Below, one piece after another: positions 34,746 through 44,519 of a stretch of 64,000 nucleotides of DNA. This DNA comes from Psychromicrobium xiongbiense. GTDB taxonomy: Bacteria > Actinomycetota > Actinomycetes > Actinomycetales > Micrococcaceae. Made by a program: the position numbers and the translations under genes. Where the stretch lies: NCBI RefSeq assembly GCF_030271165.1, contig NZ_JASSZH010000020.1:62001-126000 (forward strand), in the 5' to 3' direction. Below the pieces are notes generated by a model. It was not told the origin of the DNA and ran no database searches. It saw nothing but the letters and a program-made list of their open reading frames with translations. Positions within the stretch are counted from its first letter, which is position 1, and each line of letters begins with the position of its first letter.

Positions 34746-35485
34746 GCCGGGCTCACCCAGTTCAGGCTGGCTCCACTGAATTCGCTCGGTCGGCTCGCCA
34801 CGAGAGTTGCATCGAGCGAGCGCATCCGCTCGTAGTCTCCCGCGGCAGCTACCGTACGGTCCGCACGATGCCGGGAGTACCTGACCCGGTTGAACAGCTC
34901 ACCAGCCCATCCCAGGCTGGCGGCGTCGGAGGGGAACGCCGTGCTGAGCTTGGCGGCACCCTCGCTGGCGGTCATTCCGGGTTCGGGATCGAAGATGGTG
35001 CGTTCGGCAGTGGCTCGGATCATGGCCCGGAACAGTTCGATGACGGCCGTATCGAAGTCTCCGGCAGCTGCGGCCTCCGCAGCCCGCGTGCGATGACGTG
35101 CGGCATCGGCCGCGTCGCCTCCTTCGAAGATGCCCTCTTCGGTATGCGCGGCGGAACGCAGACGTGGCCGGACGATCAGAACCACAGCGGTGACTGCGAT
35201 TCCTGCCAGGATCAGGATGGCCAGCATGATGAGTCCGGGGTTGATGTTGCCGATGCCGGTCACATGCTCTGCCAGCCACTGGAGAAAATCCGTGAAGGAC
35301 TTACCCGCAGCCTCCAGCCAGCCCGGTTTGGCATCCTGATAGGCCCTTTTAGCGAGCTCCTCGCTGGCCCAACGGCGCGCCTGCTCGGCATCCGGGCTGA
35401 CCGGAACGTCCCAGGATCCGTTCGGGGCGTGCCAGAGACTGCTCAGTGCGGTGACCGGAAAAGGGACGCAGGCTACGCCGCTCAT
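34742..35485 (-). CDS. DUF4129 domain-containing membrane protein
   Basis: The 247-residue protein has a helix near residues 80-110 (LIMLAILILAGIAVTAVVLIV) and a C-terminal DUF4129 region with AAAGDFDTAVIELFRAMIRATAERTIFDPEPGMTASEGAAKLS. Such domains accompany transglutaminase-like or MoxR systems. It overlaps its neighbours by four bases on both sides, so it is part of the same operon. No enzymatic motif is seen. Confidence 0.85.
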   Translation of the reverse strand: MSGVACVPFPVTALSSLWHAPNGSWDVPVSPDAEQARRWASEELAKRAYQDAKPGWLEAAGKSFTDFLQWLAEHVTGIGNINPGLIMLAILILAGIAVTAVVLIVRPRLRSAAHTEEGIFEGGDAADAARHRTRAAEAAAAGDFDTAVIELFRAMIRATAERTIFDPEPGMTASEGAAKLSTAFPSDAASLGWAGELFNRVRYSRHRADRTVAAAGDYERMRSLDATLVASRPSEFSGASLNWVSPA

Positions 35486-36837
35486 GGCACCGTCCGGTAG
35501 TCACTCGGAGCCGATTCCGCGGACGGTGCGGCGGAGCCCGGGATGCGTTCCGGGACAGTTCCTGCGGGTGCGCCGTACTGTGCCTGCAGGCTCAGGTCTT
35601 CCAGTTCCTTGAGCAGCTGTAGATCCAGGCCCTCCTTACGGATCCGCAGATCCGCATACAGCAACGCCAGGACGCCGGTCTGGAAAGCACTGGTAATGGC
35701 ACTGACCAGAGAAGCAATCGCGATATTCATGGCTTGCAGCGCGAGGGCCGCGGTCACCGCGCCCGAGGTGTCCATCGACGGCGCCACAACCGGTGTGAGC
35801 AGGCCGAGCACCAGCGACAGCGGGGTTGTGACGATCGAGCCGATCACACTCGCGATCAGTCCTGCCAGTAGGAGCATCCCCAATACTCGCCAGAAGTTGC
35901 GGTCGGTGAGCCGCCAGGAACGTCGCAGCGCCTGGCCCACCCCGGCGCCCTCGACCGCCATCACGGCCGGGGCCAGCGCGATTTTGTTTCCCACCCAGAC
36001 GGCGAGAGTAATCGCTGCCAGCGCAAGAATGATCGTTACGGGGAACCCGACCGGAACCCCACCCGCGCTGAAGGTCAGATAGGCCACTCCCACCACCACG
36101 CCCATCCCGATCAGCAGCGCCACAGCGTAGAACAGTCCCAGCAGGATGAGCTTCCAGAGTGTCGGCTTGGCCAGACGCCACAGAAGGCCGAATCTGGTCT
36201 TCTGGTTCAGCGTTCCGCGCATGACGGGTATGGCTTGCAGGCCTTGCAGCAGGGTTCCGATGATGAGGGTCAGTACGACGGACAGGAGCGAGCTGATCCC
36301 CACCCCTGCCAGAAGAGTTCCCAGCTGTGGGAGTGAGGAGTTGCTGCGGGAGCCCAGCGTGGAAGCGGTCAGCAGAGTGTTGAGCGAGGGACCGGCAAGA
36401 AGAGCCAGGCAGATCGTGGTGATGATCGTGCTCAAGAGCTTTAAGAGGACCGAGGATCCGATCATGGCCGCAGCATTGCGCCGGATGGTCTGGAACGACC
36501 CATCCAGAAGTTCTCCAACCCCCAGCGGGCGGAGTGGAACGGTCCCTGGCTTCGGTGGTGCGATGTAGCCGCCCTGGGGGCTGCTCATCGGAGACCCCGC
36601 GACGGGCTGGCCCCACTGTGGCTGAGCGCCCCACTGGGCTGGCTGCCCCCAGGCGGATGCGGGAGGCGCTTGCTGCCCCCAGGCGGATGCGGGAGGCGCT
36701 TGCTGCCCCCATTGTGGTTGCGCACCCCAGCCCGCGGATGGCGCCGGTGCCACCGGTGCAGAGGAGGACCCGGGTGCGACATTTGGTGGCAGTGGTGGCA
36801 GTGGTGGCTGGAAAGGCGCACCTCCCTGATCGCTCAC
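35482..36837 (-). CDS. Membrane protein with glycerophosphodiester-phosphodiesterase-like membrane domain
   Basis: The 451-residue protein has a proline/glutamine/tryptophan-rich cytoplasmic N-terminus (about 100 residues with WGQQAPPASA repeats), then PLGVGELLDGSFQTIRRNAAAMIG, the usual opening of GDPD-type membrane domains, and six or more helices. No catalytic phosphodiesterase domain is present. I chose the GTG with AGGAGG four bases upstream, not the longer in-frame ATG. It is the first gene of the minus-strand operon and is divergent from mtrA. Confidence 0.82.
   Translation of the reverse strand: MSDQGGAPFQPPLPPLPPNVAPGSSSAPVAPAPSAGWGAQPQWGQQAPPASAWGQQAPPASAWGQPAQWGAQPQWGQPVAGSPMSSPQGGYIAPPKPGTVPLRPLGVGELLDGSFQTIRRNAAAMIGSSVLLKLLSTIITTICLALLAGPSLNTLLTASTLGSRSNSSLPQLGTLLAGVGISSLLSVVLTLIIGTLLQGLQAIPVMRGTLNQKTRFGLLWRLAKPTLWKLILLGLFYAVALLIGMGVVVGVAYLTFSAGGVPVGFPVTIILALAAITLAVWVGNKIALAPAVMAVEGAGVGQALRRSWRLTDRNFWRVLGMLLLAGLIASVIGSIVTTPLSLVLGLLTPVVAPSMDTSGAVTAALALQAMNIAIASLVSAITSAFQTGVLALLYADLRIRKEGLDLQLLKELEDLSLQAQYGAPAGTVPERIPGSAAPSAESAPSDYRTVP
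36643..36702. repeat. 30-bp tandem repeat, two copies, inside the GDPD-like gene
   Basis: Two identical 30-bp units encode the repeated decapeptide QQAPPASAWG in the N-terminal tail. An eight-base start of a third copy follows. Confidence 0.88.
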
Positions 36838-37022
36838 ACAGCCTCCTGACGACGACGACGTTCCACACGATCGCGTTCGGTGCGAGCCGGGGCGACCTGT
36901 TGCCGGTGCACACAGCCTATCCAAAGGATCGATGGCGGGCCATCAGGCCCGGTGACAGGTTATTTGCGCCCTCCGGGCAGGTCGATGGGGCGAAGATTGA
37001 CTCGATAGGCGACGATAGGTAT

Positions 37023-37697
37023 ATGAAGGCTCGTATTTTGGTGGTCGACGACGACGAGGCACTCTCGGAGATGATCGGCATCGTTCTGCGCAACGACGGT
37101 TTTGATCCCGTTTTCTGCGCCGACGGCAGTCAGGCCCTGGACGTTTTCCGTGGCGCAAAACCGGACCTGGTGCTCCTGGATCTCATGTTGCCCGGCATTG
37201 ACGGCATTGAAGTGTGCCGTCAGATCCGCAACGAGTCCGATGTCCCGGTGGTGATGCTGACCGCCAAATCGGACACGGCCGACATCGTCCGCGGGCTGGA
37301 ATCCGGTGCCGACGACTATGTGCCCAAGCCTTTCAAACCGGCGGAACTCGTAGCGCGGGTCCGCGCCCGTCTGCGCCCCGGTGACCAGAAGCCGCCGGAA
37401 ACCCTGACCATTGCCGACGTGACGATCGACGTCGCCGGCCACTCCGTCACGCGTGCCGGGGAGCGCATTTCCCTCACCCCGCTGGAGTTTGATCTGCTGG
37501 TGGCGCTGGCTCGCAAACCGTGGCAGGTTTTCACCCGTGAGGTGCTTCTGGAACAGGTCTGGGGATATCGGCATGCTGCCGACACCCGGCTGGTCAATGT
37601 GCACGTCCAGCGTCTTCGTTCCAAGATCGAACGCGACCCCGAGGCTCCCGAGGTCGTGCTCACAGTTCGCGGCGTTGGGTACAAAGCAGGTCAGTAA
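37023..37697 (+). CDS. mtrA: Response regulator MtrA (OmpR family)
   Basis: The 224-residue protein has a receiver domain (ILVVDDDEALSEM, phosphorylated Asp53 in LLDLMLPG, conserved lysine in VPKPFKPAEL) and an OmpR winged helix (LTPLEFDLLVALARKPWQVFTREVLLEQVWGY). Length and sequence fit MtrA, the essential regulator of cell wall hydrolases and division in actinobacteria. I chose the ATG that starts the receiver domain. It is followed three bases later by mtrB, its kinase. The promoter lies in the interval shared with the GDPD-like gene. Confidence 0.95.
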   Translation: MKARILVVDDDEALSEMIGIVLRNDGFDPVFCADGSQALDVFRGAKPDLVLLDLMLPGIDGIEVCRQIRNESDVPVVMLTAKSDTADIVRGLESGADDYVPKPFKPAELVARVRARLRPGDQKPPETLTIADVTIDVAGHSVTRAGERISLTPLEFDLLVALARKPWQVFTREVLLEQVWGYRHAADTRLVNVHVQRLRSKIERDPEAPEVVLTVRGVGYKAGQ

Positions 37698-37700
37698 CTG

Positions 37701-39455
37701 ATGGCTGTTCCGTCGTGGTGGCGACGCGGCTGGGCCTGGACCAAGCGCGAATTCGCCTGGGTCTTCAGCCGCTGGCGCCGGTCACTGCAGTTCCGCACCG
37801 TCTCGGTGACGATGCTGGCAGCGTTTCTGGTGTTCTGTGTGCTCGGGATCTTCCTCTCCAACCAGATCGCCCAGGGGCTCTTCAAGGAGCGACTGCAGCA
37901 GGCGACCACGGATAACCTGCGCGGCGTCACCATGGTGCAGGACGCATTCGATGCCGCCCAGGTCTCGGACAAGGCCGGCCTGTCAGTGCTGGCCCGCGGC
38001 GTCCTCAGCTCCCTGAACACCGGCGAGTCGGATAACAGCCGTCTGTATCTGATGACCGTGGTGCCCGGTCAGACCAATCCGCTGTCCGTGGCCTCGCTGT
38101 CCAGCGACGGATTTCCCGCCACAGCCATCCCGGACGATCTGCGTAGTCAGGTCAGGGCGCTGCCCACCAATCAGCTCGGCGTCCAGCTCTGGAAGTCGAT
38201 CGCCCTTCCGGTCGGCAGCAGCGGCACGCATCCGGCGATCGCCATCGGTACTCTCGTCCGGCTCTCCAGCACCACGTATGAGCTCTACATGGTCTATGAC
38301 CTGAACAAGACGCAGGACACGCTCAACTACATCCAGTCGGTGCTGCTCATCTCCGGTGCTGCACTGCTGCTGCTGATCGGCGGCATCATCTGGTATGTGA
38401 CGCGCAGCGTCGTCACCCCGGTCAGTGCCGCTGCCACGGTGGCGGAAAAGCTGGCCGCCGGCGGTCTGCAGGAACGAATGGATGCCCGCGGCGAGGATGA
38501 GATGGCCCGCCTGTCGCTGTCCTTCAACAAAATGGCGGCTGCGTTGCAGGATCAGATCACCCAGCTGGCGGCGCTTTCCGAGATGCAGCGCAATTTTGTC
38601 TCTGACGTCTCGCATGAGCTGCGGACCCCGCTGACCACCGTCCGGATGGCCGCAGAGGTGCTCTACGACGCCCGGGACGGCTTCGACCCGGTCAGCCAGC
38701 GCTCGGCGGAACTCATGTACCACCAGGTGGAGCGGTTCCAGGCGCTTCTGGCGGACCTGCTGGAGATCTCCCGGTTTGACGCTGGTGCGGCACTGCTGGA
38801 TGCGGAGCCCGGCGATCTGTTTGCCGTCATCCAACAGGTGGTGGACCAGGCTGCACCGCTCGCGGAGCAGATCGGTTCGGAACTGCGCATTCTGAGCTCG
38901 ATGTCGGATCGGTACTGTGTGGTCGAAATGGATCCGCGCCGGATCGAACGGATCGTGCGCAACCTGGTGGTTAACGCGCTCGAGCACGGTGAGGGACACC
39001 CGGTGGAAGTGCATATTGCTGCCGATGAGGAGGTCGCAGCCATTGCCGTCAGGGACTACGGCATCGGGATGGCCGAAGAAGATCTGGTGCGTGTTTTCGA
39101 CCGCTTCTGGCGTGCCGATCCGGCCCGCGCACGTACCACGGGGGGCAGCGGCCTGGGACTGGCCATCGCCACCGAGGACGCCAACCTCCACCGGGGGCGG
39201 CTCGAAGTCTGGGCGAGCCCCGGCAAGGGCTCGTGCTTCCGGTTGACCTTGCCCCGACATCAGGGCGACGTCATCGACCACACGCTGCTCGATATGCCAC
39301 CCGGTACCGAAGCGGGCGGACCCATCGCGTTTCCGCCCACCGGAATTCTGGCCACCGTGGCCCGGGCGCCATCGTTCTCAGCTCTGGCTGAGCTGACCTC
39401 CGGGACCGCCTCTCCACAGGGAGGGACCACGTCTGCATCGAAGGAGAAGCGATGA
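37701..39455 (+). CDS. mtrB: Sensor histidine kinase MtrB
   Basis: The 584-residue kinase has a helix near residues 30-55, an extracytoplasmic sensor loop of about 160 residues, a second helix (LLISGAALLLLIGGIIWYV), a HAMP region, then FVSDVSHELRTPLTTVRM with phosphorylated His305. N box LVVNALEHGEG, DYGIGM and GGSGLGLAI complete the ATPase domain. It phosphorylates MtrA. The C-terminus carries about 60 extra residues after the kinase domain. It overlaps lpqB by four bases. Confidence 0.95.
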   Translation: MAVPSWWRRGWAWTKREFAWVFSRWRRSLQFRTVSVTMLAAFLVFCVLGIFLSNQIAQGLFKERLQQATTDNLRGVTMVQDAFDAAQVSDKAGLSVLARGVLSSLNTGESDNSRLYLMTVVPGQTNPLSVASLSSDGFPATAIPDDLRSQVRALPTNQLGVQLWKSIALPVGSSGTHPAIAIGTLVRLSSTTYELYMVYDLNKTQDTLNYIQSVLLISGAALLLLIGGIIWYVTRSVVTPVSAAATVAEKLAAGGLQERMDARGEDEMARLSLSFNKMAAALQDQITQLAALSEMQRNFVSDVSHELRTPLTTVRMAAEVLYDARDGFDPVSQRSAELMYHQVERFQALLADLLEISRFDAGAALLDAEPGDLFAVIQQVVDQAAPLAEQIGSELRILSSMSDRYCVVEMDPRRIERIVRNLVVNALEHGEGHPVEVHIAADEEVAAIAVRDYGIGMAEEDLVRVFDRFWRADPARARTTGGSGLGLAIATEDANLHRGRLEVWASPGKGSCFRLTLPRHQGDVIDHTLLDMPPGTEAGGPIAFPPTGILATVARAPSFSALAELTSGTASPQGGTTSASKEKR

Positions 39456-41224
39456 ATCGGCCCCTCTCCGCCGCCCGACGTCATCGTGTGCCGTGGCTGG
39501 CCTGCGTTCTGAGCGTCCTCTGTTTTCTCCTGGCCATGCTCACGGCCTGCTCCAGCATTCCCACCGGCGGGCCGGTGAGCCGCAGCGACGTGACGGCTGA
39601 CCAGCAGAATCAGCAGGCGCAGGACATCGTGTTCAATGCGGTTCCTCCGGCAGACAACGCTGATCAGACCCAGATCATCAGTGGGTTCATCGCAGCCTCG
39701 GTGGGCGGCGTGGTGAATAACTTCCAGGTGGCACGGACGTACCTGACCACCGATCTGGGAAACACCTGGAAGGGCAATAACCGCACGGTGGTCTACCAGG
39801 GAGACCCCCGGATCTCCCGTGACGGATCTGATACGCAGTACAAGGTCGATGTCGACGTCAAAGGCGTGGTGGATTCGACCGGAGTGATGACGGCAGCCTC
39901 CACCGGAGCCGTGGAATCGATGAGCCTGAGCCTGAGCAAGGTGGACGGCCAGTGGCGGATCAGCTCGCCACCCAATGGGGTATTGCTGTCCCAGGACTAC
40001 TTCAATTCGCTCTTCGTCCCGCGCGATATCTACTTCTACGATCCGACCTTCAGCTACCTCGTTCCCGACCTGCGCTGGTTTGCCGGGCAGAGTTCCGTGG
40101 CGCAGGGCAACTCCCGCGCCACGGCGATGGTGCGCGCGCTGCTGGGCGGCCCCGCACCGTATCTGAAGGGTGCCGTGGCCAGCGCCTTCCCGGACGGCAC
40201 CGATCTTCTGCGGCCCACCGTACCGATCAATAATTCGCAGGCCACCGTCGATCTGACCGCCAAATCCCTTCTGGAAGCCAGCTCGGCAGCGCGCGCACAG
40301 ATGCAGGCTCAGCTGCAGGAGACCTTGCAGAAGGGCCTTAATACGGTGACCAGCGTGCAGATGCGCGCCGACACCACCAGCATCACCCCGGACAGCGCGG
40401 ATCCGACGACGACCGGCGTGGCTCATCAGCCCACGGTCGCGGCCCGTCAGGTCGGTATCTCGAAGGGGGAACTCGCCTGGTTGGAGGGTGGAGCGGTGTC
40501 ATCGCTGACGGGGTTCCCGTCGGTGGCGGCGCTGCACCCAGCCCAGCCCGCCCAGTCCTATGACAAGGGCGTCGCGCTCGCCTTCCTCACCGCCGAGCTG
40601 CGGTCGCTGTACACCATGGTGCCCGGGCAGGAACCGGTCCGGAAGATCGACGGCGTCCCGCTGTCGGCGCCATCGTTTTCACCCGGCGGATGGGTCTGGA
40701 CGGCTGCCACCGACGGCAGCGGTCGGGTTTTCGCAGCGCAGCCGGCAGGTCAGGGGGCGGTGGTGACGCTCACCCCGGACTGGCTCAAGGGCCGTACTGT
40801 TTCCTCCCTGCGGGTCTCCCGTGACGGCACCCGACTGCTGGTGGTCTCTTCAGCGAATGGGGTGACCACTCTCGAATTTGCCGGGATTCTCAAGCAGGAC
40901 GGAAGTGCGGGGAGCACCCCGCGGGACCTGGCCCCACCGATGATCCTTTACCCAGCCGCTCAGGTCAGCCAGGCCTTCTGGTCCGGACCGGAATCGGTGG
41001 TGCTGCTGACGCCGGGCACCACCGCACCCGCATTATTGGAGTGGTCGCTTGCCGCTGATCCAGTGGTGATGCCCACGCTGGCGGACACCAGCTGGCTCAG
41101 CGTGGGCAGTTCCTTCAACGATGTGTACACCCAGAGCACTTCCGGGGCGCTCTACCTGAGGGTGGGTAATGTCTGGCAGCAGCAGCCCGCCCAGGGGATC
41201 ACCCAGCTGGCTTTCCCGGGCTGA
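39452..41224 (+). CDS. lpqB: Lipoprotein LpqB, MtrAB-associated
   Basis: The 590-residue protein has a lipobox with Cys33 (LTAC), an N-terminal domain, a GerMN domain near residues 190-290 (DLRWFAGQSSVAQGNSRATAMVRALLGGPAPYL) and a C-terminal beta-propeller-like region. LpqB is known to bind the extracytoplasmic part of MtrB and modulate its activity. It is coupled to mtrB by overlap, completing the MtrA-MtrB-LpqB three-component system. Confidence 0.95.
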   Translation: MNRPLSAARRHRVPWLACVLSVLCFLLAMLTACSSIPTGGPVSRSDVTADQQNQQAQDIVFNAVPPADNADQTQIISGFIAASVGGVVNNFQVARTYLTTDLGNTWKGNNRTVVYQGDPRISRDGSDTQYKVDVDVKGVVDSTGVMTAASTGAVESMSLSLSKVDGQWRISSPPNGVLLSQDYFNSLFVPRDIYFYDPTFSYLVPDLRWFAGQSSVAQGNSRATAMVRALLGGPAPYLKGAVASAFPDGTDLLRPTVPINNSQATVDLTAKSLLEASSAARAQMQAQLQETLQKGLNTVTSVQMRADTTSITPDSADPTTTGVAHQPTVAARQVGISKGELAWLEGGAVSSLTGFPSVAALHPAQPAQSYDKGVALAFLTAELRSLYTMVPGQEPVRKIDGVPLSAPSFSPGGWVWTAATDGSGRVFAAQPAGQGAVVTLTPDWLKGRTVSSLRVSRDGTRLLVVSSANGVTTLEFAGILKQDGSAGSTPRDLAPPMILYPAAQVSQAFWSGPESVVLLTPGTTAPALLEWSLAADPVVMPTLADTSWLSVGSSFNDVYTQSTSGALYLRVGNVWQQQPAQGITQLAFPG

Positions 41225-41328
41225 GACTCCTCCTCCACAGTGGCCATTGAGCGCCTTTTTGTTCACAAGCGGGCCCGGAGGCGGGTGGTTCTCCCGGTAC
41301 CGGACCATCCGCGGGCCAGGATGGCTGA

Positions 41329-42210
41329 ATGGATCTGGACCCGACGATGCCGGTGCGCGGGCATCGTTCCCCGCCCACCAGCGGATGGGCGTGGCTGGTG
41401 GAAACGGTGTGCAGGCTCCTGACGGAGCTGAGTCTGGTGGTCTTTCCGATGCGATGCGTCGCCTGCGAGGCGGCCGACGCATCGTTATGCCAGGACTGTG
41501 CCCGGCATCTGCGTCAGGCTGACCGGGAACCCTGGCAGGCTTCGCACGGTGCTCCTGCCCTGCAGGAATTGAACGGAGAGCCTCTTCTGCCGGTGATCGC
41601 TGCGGCCCGGTACGGCGCGGTGGTCTCTGCCGTCCTCCTCGGGTTCAAACAGCAGGGCAGAACAGTATTGGCACGGCAGCTTGCGCCTGCGCTGGCCCGT
41701 GCCGTGGAGGTGGCGGTTCAGGAGCTCTGTCTGCCTCCTGATCATGCATGCCCGGCGCCCGTACTGGTGCCGATTCCGACCACGGGCGCAGCGTTTCGCC
41801 GACGCGGCTATGATCCGGTGGCCCTCATCCTGGCCGAACCGGCGATCAGGCATCTTGGCCTGGACGCGGTGCGATTGTTGCGCCCGCGATGGCGGCCTGC
41901 CTGGGCCCGGCACAGCCAGAAACTGCTCGGCCGCGCGGCGCGTGGCCGCAATGCCCGGGGCAGTCTGGCGGTGCGCTCGCACCAGATCCCACGGCTGCGC
42001 GGCAGGCCAATTGTGCTGATCGATGACGTCCTGACCACTGGGGCAACCCTGGCTGAGGCGCATCGGGTCCTTTCTGCCACGGGGTGCGAGGTTCTCGGTG
42101 GAGCCGTGGTGGCAGCGGTTTCCGGGGCAGTTTCTGCTGGCGGAGCGGCCTGGGAACCGGACATACCAAAAACCCAGGAAAACCCTTCCCGGGATCTGCG
42201 TGATTCCTGA
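41329..42210 (+). CDS. ComF family phosphoribosyltransferase-like protein
   Basis: The 293-residue protein has a CXXC...CXXC zinc module (CVAC, CQDC) near residues 43-63, and a phosphoribosyltransferase domain with PRPP loop VLIDDVLTTGATLAEA near residue 230. ComF proteins are linked to DNA uptake in competent bacteria, but in actinobacteria this position next to lpqB is conserved and the role is unclear. AGGA lies about seven bases before the ATG. The 104-base interval after lpqB contains an imperfect GC-rich hairpin. Confidence 0.85.
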   Translation: MDLDPTMPVRGHRSPPTSGWAWLVETVCRLLTELSLVVFPMRCVACEAADASLCQDCARHLRQADREPWQASHGAPALQELNGEPLLPVIAAARYGAVVSAVLLGFKQQGRTVLARQLAPALARAVEVAVQELCLPPDHACPAPVLVPIPTTGAAFRRRGYDPVALILAEPAIRHLGLDAVRLLRPRWRPAWARHSQKLLGRAARGRNARGSLAVRSHQIPRLRGRPIVLIDDVLTTGATLAEAHRVLSATGCEVLGGAVVAAVSGAVSAGGAAWEPDIPKTQENPSRDLRDS

Positions 42211-42326
42211 CCCGCTTTGGACTAACGTGGGTGAACGGGCATCCCTTGAGGATCGGGACCCGTCGGCGGTCCGGTGTATGCACCGAAATGTCGACCGCTG
42301 TGTCACCAAGATCTCTGGAGGGCACT

Positions 42327-43046
42327 ATGGAATTCACCATCAACGGACGCAACCTCTCCATCTCGGATCGCTTCCGGGAGTACGCCTCGGAAAAGATTTC
42401 CAAACTGGAAGTCCTTGCCGACAAGATCCAGCGCATTGACGCGAAAATCTCCAAAATTGCGGCATCGCGCTCAGCCAGTCAGGTGCTCGCAGTCGAGCTG
42501 ACGGTGCAGAGTCGTGGTCCGGTGATTCGCGCAGAAGCTCATGGCGATGACAAGTTCGCCGCTTTTGACGCCGCTTATGCCAAGCTCCTTGAACGATTGC
42601 GTCGCGCCAAGGACAGAAAGAAAATTCACCGTGGTCGCCATACACCTGTGGCGGTTCACGAAGCGACGGCCGGCCTGCCCACAGTGCCCCTCGGCCTGGT
42701 GGCGGATCCGGAGCCCGCGCCCACCCCCGTGGCCGCCCCGGAGCCATATGAGAGTGAAGCCGACGTCCCTGCCGGAGATTCGCCGGTCCTGATCCGCCGG
42801 AAGATCTTCCCGGCGGAGGTCATGTGCGTCGATGACGCGGTGGACAACATGGAACTCGTCGGCCACGATTTCTACCTCTTCGTCGACTCCACGACGAATG
42901 CGCCCTCCGTGGTGTACCGCCGTCGTGGCTGGACCTACGGGGTCATCTCGCTCAATGATGCAGACGGCACCATGCCGAGTAGCTCCACCGTGAGTGAGCA
43001 GATCCTGGCGTATCGCTCAGATGACCGGGCGGCCAGCGTCGGTTGA
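42327..43046 (+). CDS. hpf: Ribosome hibernation-promoting factor, long form
   Basis: The 239-residue protein has the S30AE/YfiA N-terminal domain (EFTINGRNLSISDRFREYASEKISKLE) and a C-terminal domain (PVLIRRKIFPAEVMCVDDAVDNMELVGHDFYLFVD) that makes ribosome dimers in long HPFs. A proline/glutamate-rich linker joins them. It acts on idle 70S ribosomes in stress or stationary phase. GGAGG stands before the ATG. The comF-hpf-secA order matches many actinobacteria. Confidence 0.95.
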   Translation: MEFTINGRNLSISDRFREYASEKISKLEVLADKIQRIDAKISKIAASRSASQVLAVELTVQSRGPVIRAEAHGDDKFAAFDAAYAKLLERLRRAKDRKKIHRGRHTPVAVHEATAGLPTVPLGLVADPEPAPTPVAAPEPYESEADVPAGDSPVLIRRKIFPAEVMCVDDAVDNMELVGHDFYLFVDSTTNAPSVVYRRRGWTYGVISLNDADGTMPSSSTVSEQILAYRSDDRAASVG

Positions 43047-43145
43047 TCAGCATTGACCACATGAAGTAAACAACCACCAGGCCAGCCTGGGGGCGTAGGG
43101 TTCGAGAGATTCTTGATTGTCGGCCCTTGCTCCTAGGCTGGCCTC

Positions 43146-44417
43146 ATGAGTGCTGGCCTGATGAGCGTTGGACAGATGACCGCTTCCGCACCCCTGACCC
43201 TGGGCCAGGCCCGAAGAATCGCGCTCGCCGCGCAGGGTCTGCATCGGGGAAAGCCTGCGGCATCGGGTGGGGCATCAACCCGGGCCCTGATCAAGACCTT
43301 TGACACTCTGCAACTGGTGCAGATCGACTCAGTGAACGTGCTTTCCCGCAGCCACTACCTGCCCTTCTTTGCCCGTCTGGGCAGTTATGACCGTTCTGCG
43401 CTGGACCGGCTGGCCTCACGGCACCCGCGGAAGATGGTCGAGTACTGGGCTCATGAGGCCAGTTTTATTCACCCCGGGCATTTCACCGCCGTCCAGCAGT
43501 GGCAGCGGCGGTCCTGGTTCGGCCGGAACCCGCTCGATCGAACCTCGGAGGAAGCCCTGGCTGCCGACGTCCTCGCGGCGCTGTCTGCAGGGCGCGCGAT
43601 GACGGCCCGGCAGGTGAGCGATCGGATCGGCCATGAGGCAGAGGTAGATCGCAGCGGCTGGGGCTGGAACTGGCATCCGGTCAAGCAGATCCTGGAAAAA
43701 CTGTTCATCGCCGGCACCGTCGGAGTGGCGGGTCGTACTGAACAGTTCGAGCGCTTATACACGCCGGTTGAACGGGTCATCCATCCTGCTCCGCACAGTC
43801 TGCAGGTGGCGTCTTTCGATGATGCCGAGCGTCAGCAGGCGCTGGATATGCTCATCGAGGCGTCCGCCAGGGCGCATGGAATCGGAACGGCGCGCTGTTT
43901 TGCGGACTACTTCAGATTGCCGGTGCGCAGTGCTGCACAGGCGGTGGACCGGCTGGTCGGTGATGGTGTGCTGGAACCGGTCGTGGTTCGTGGCTGGGAT
44001 GCCCGACTCTACCTTCATCGAGAGGCTGCCCGGCCGCGTTTCAGCAGGGCCCGGGCGCTGCTGAGCCCCTTTGACTCGGTGGTGTTTGAGCGTCGTAGGC
44101 TCGCTGATCTCTTCGGCATGCACTATCGCATCGGTATCTACACCCCGGCCGGGCAGCGCACCCACGGGTACTACGTGCTGCCTTTCCTGTTAGGGGAGCA
44201 GATGGTGGCCCGGGTGGACCTCAAAGCTGACCGGACGCACGGCAGACTGATCGTTCGCACCGCTTTCCGCGAGCCGGAGGCTCCGGTGGATACCGCCATC
44301 GAGCTGGCTGCCGAACTTCGGCTGATGGCCGACTGGCTGGGCCTGAACGATGTGCTGGTCGAACAGGTCGGTGACCTTGCACCGGACCTGGCGAGGGCGG
44401 TTGTCGCCGCAGGCTGA
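43146..44417 (+). CDS. AlkZ/YcaQ-family winged-helix DNA glycosylase-like protein
   Basis: The 423-residue protein starts its conserved part at LTLGQARRIALAAQGL and has the family core LVQIDSVNVLSRSHYLPFFARLGSYD, in which the Gln-X-Asp triad of AlkZ-like glycosylases is present (VQID). YWAHEASFIHP and LLSPFDSVVFERRRLADLFG are further family marks. Related enzymes unhook DNA interstrand crosslinks. TAGGCT is six bases before the ATG and there is no ribosome binding site, so it is probably leaderless. It is inserted between hpf and secA. Confidence 0.85.
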   Translation: MSAGLMSVGQMTASAPLTLGQARRIALAAQGLHRGKPAASGGASTRALIKTFDTLQLVQIDSVNVLSRSHYLPFFARLGSYDRSALDRLASRHPRKMVEYWAHEASFIHPGHFTAVQQWQRRSWFGRNPLDRTSEEALAADVLAALSAGRAMTARQVSDRIGHEAEVDRSGWGWNWHPVKQILEKLFIAGTVGVAGRTEQFERLYTPVERVIHPAPHSLQVASFDDAERQQALDMLIEASARAHGIGTARCFADYFRLPVRSAAQAVDRLVGDGVLEPVVVRGWDARLYLHREAARPRFSRARALLSPFDSVVFERRRLADLFGMHYRIGIYTPAGQRTHGYYVLPFLLGEQMVARVDLKADRTHGRLIVRTAFREPEAPVDTAIELAAELRLMADWLGLNDVLVEQVGDLAPDLARAVVAAG

Positions 44418-44519
44418 GCGCTGTGCTGTCCTCACCCTCATGATCTTCCACCTCACGGTCTTCCACCTGCCTGTCAGCCAGCTCGGGGAACGCATGCGCC
44501 CGGCTAATCGTGTCTCACG

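Noticed and set aside
33846..34835. A 329-residue plus-strand frame
   Set aside because: It is antisense to the DUF4350 gene, which fits tightly in a coupled operon.
35636..36913. A 425-residue minus-strand frame overlapping the GDPD-like gene
   Set aside because: It lies in another frame of the same strand, has no hydrophobic pattern, and the accepted frame has a strong AGGAGG site and membrane helices.
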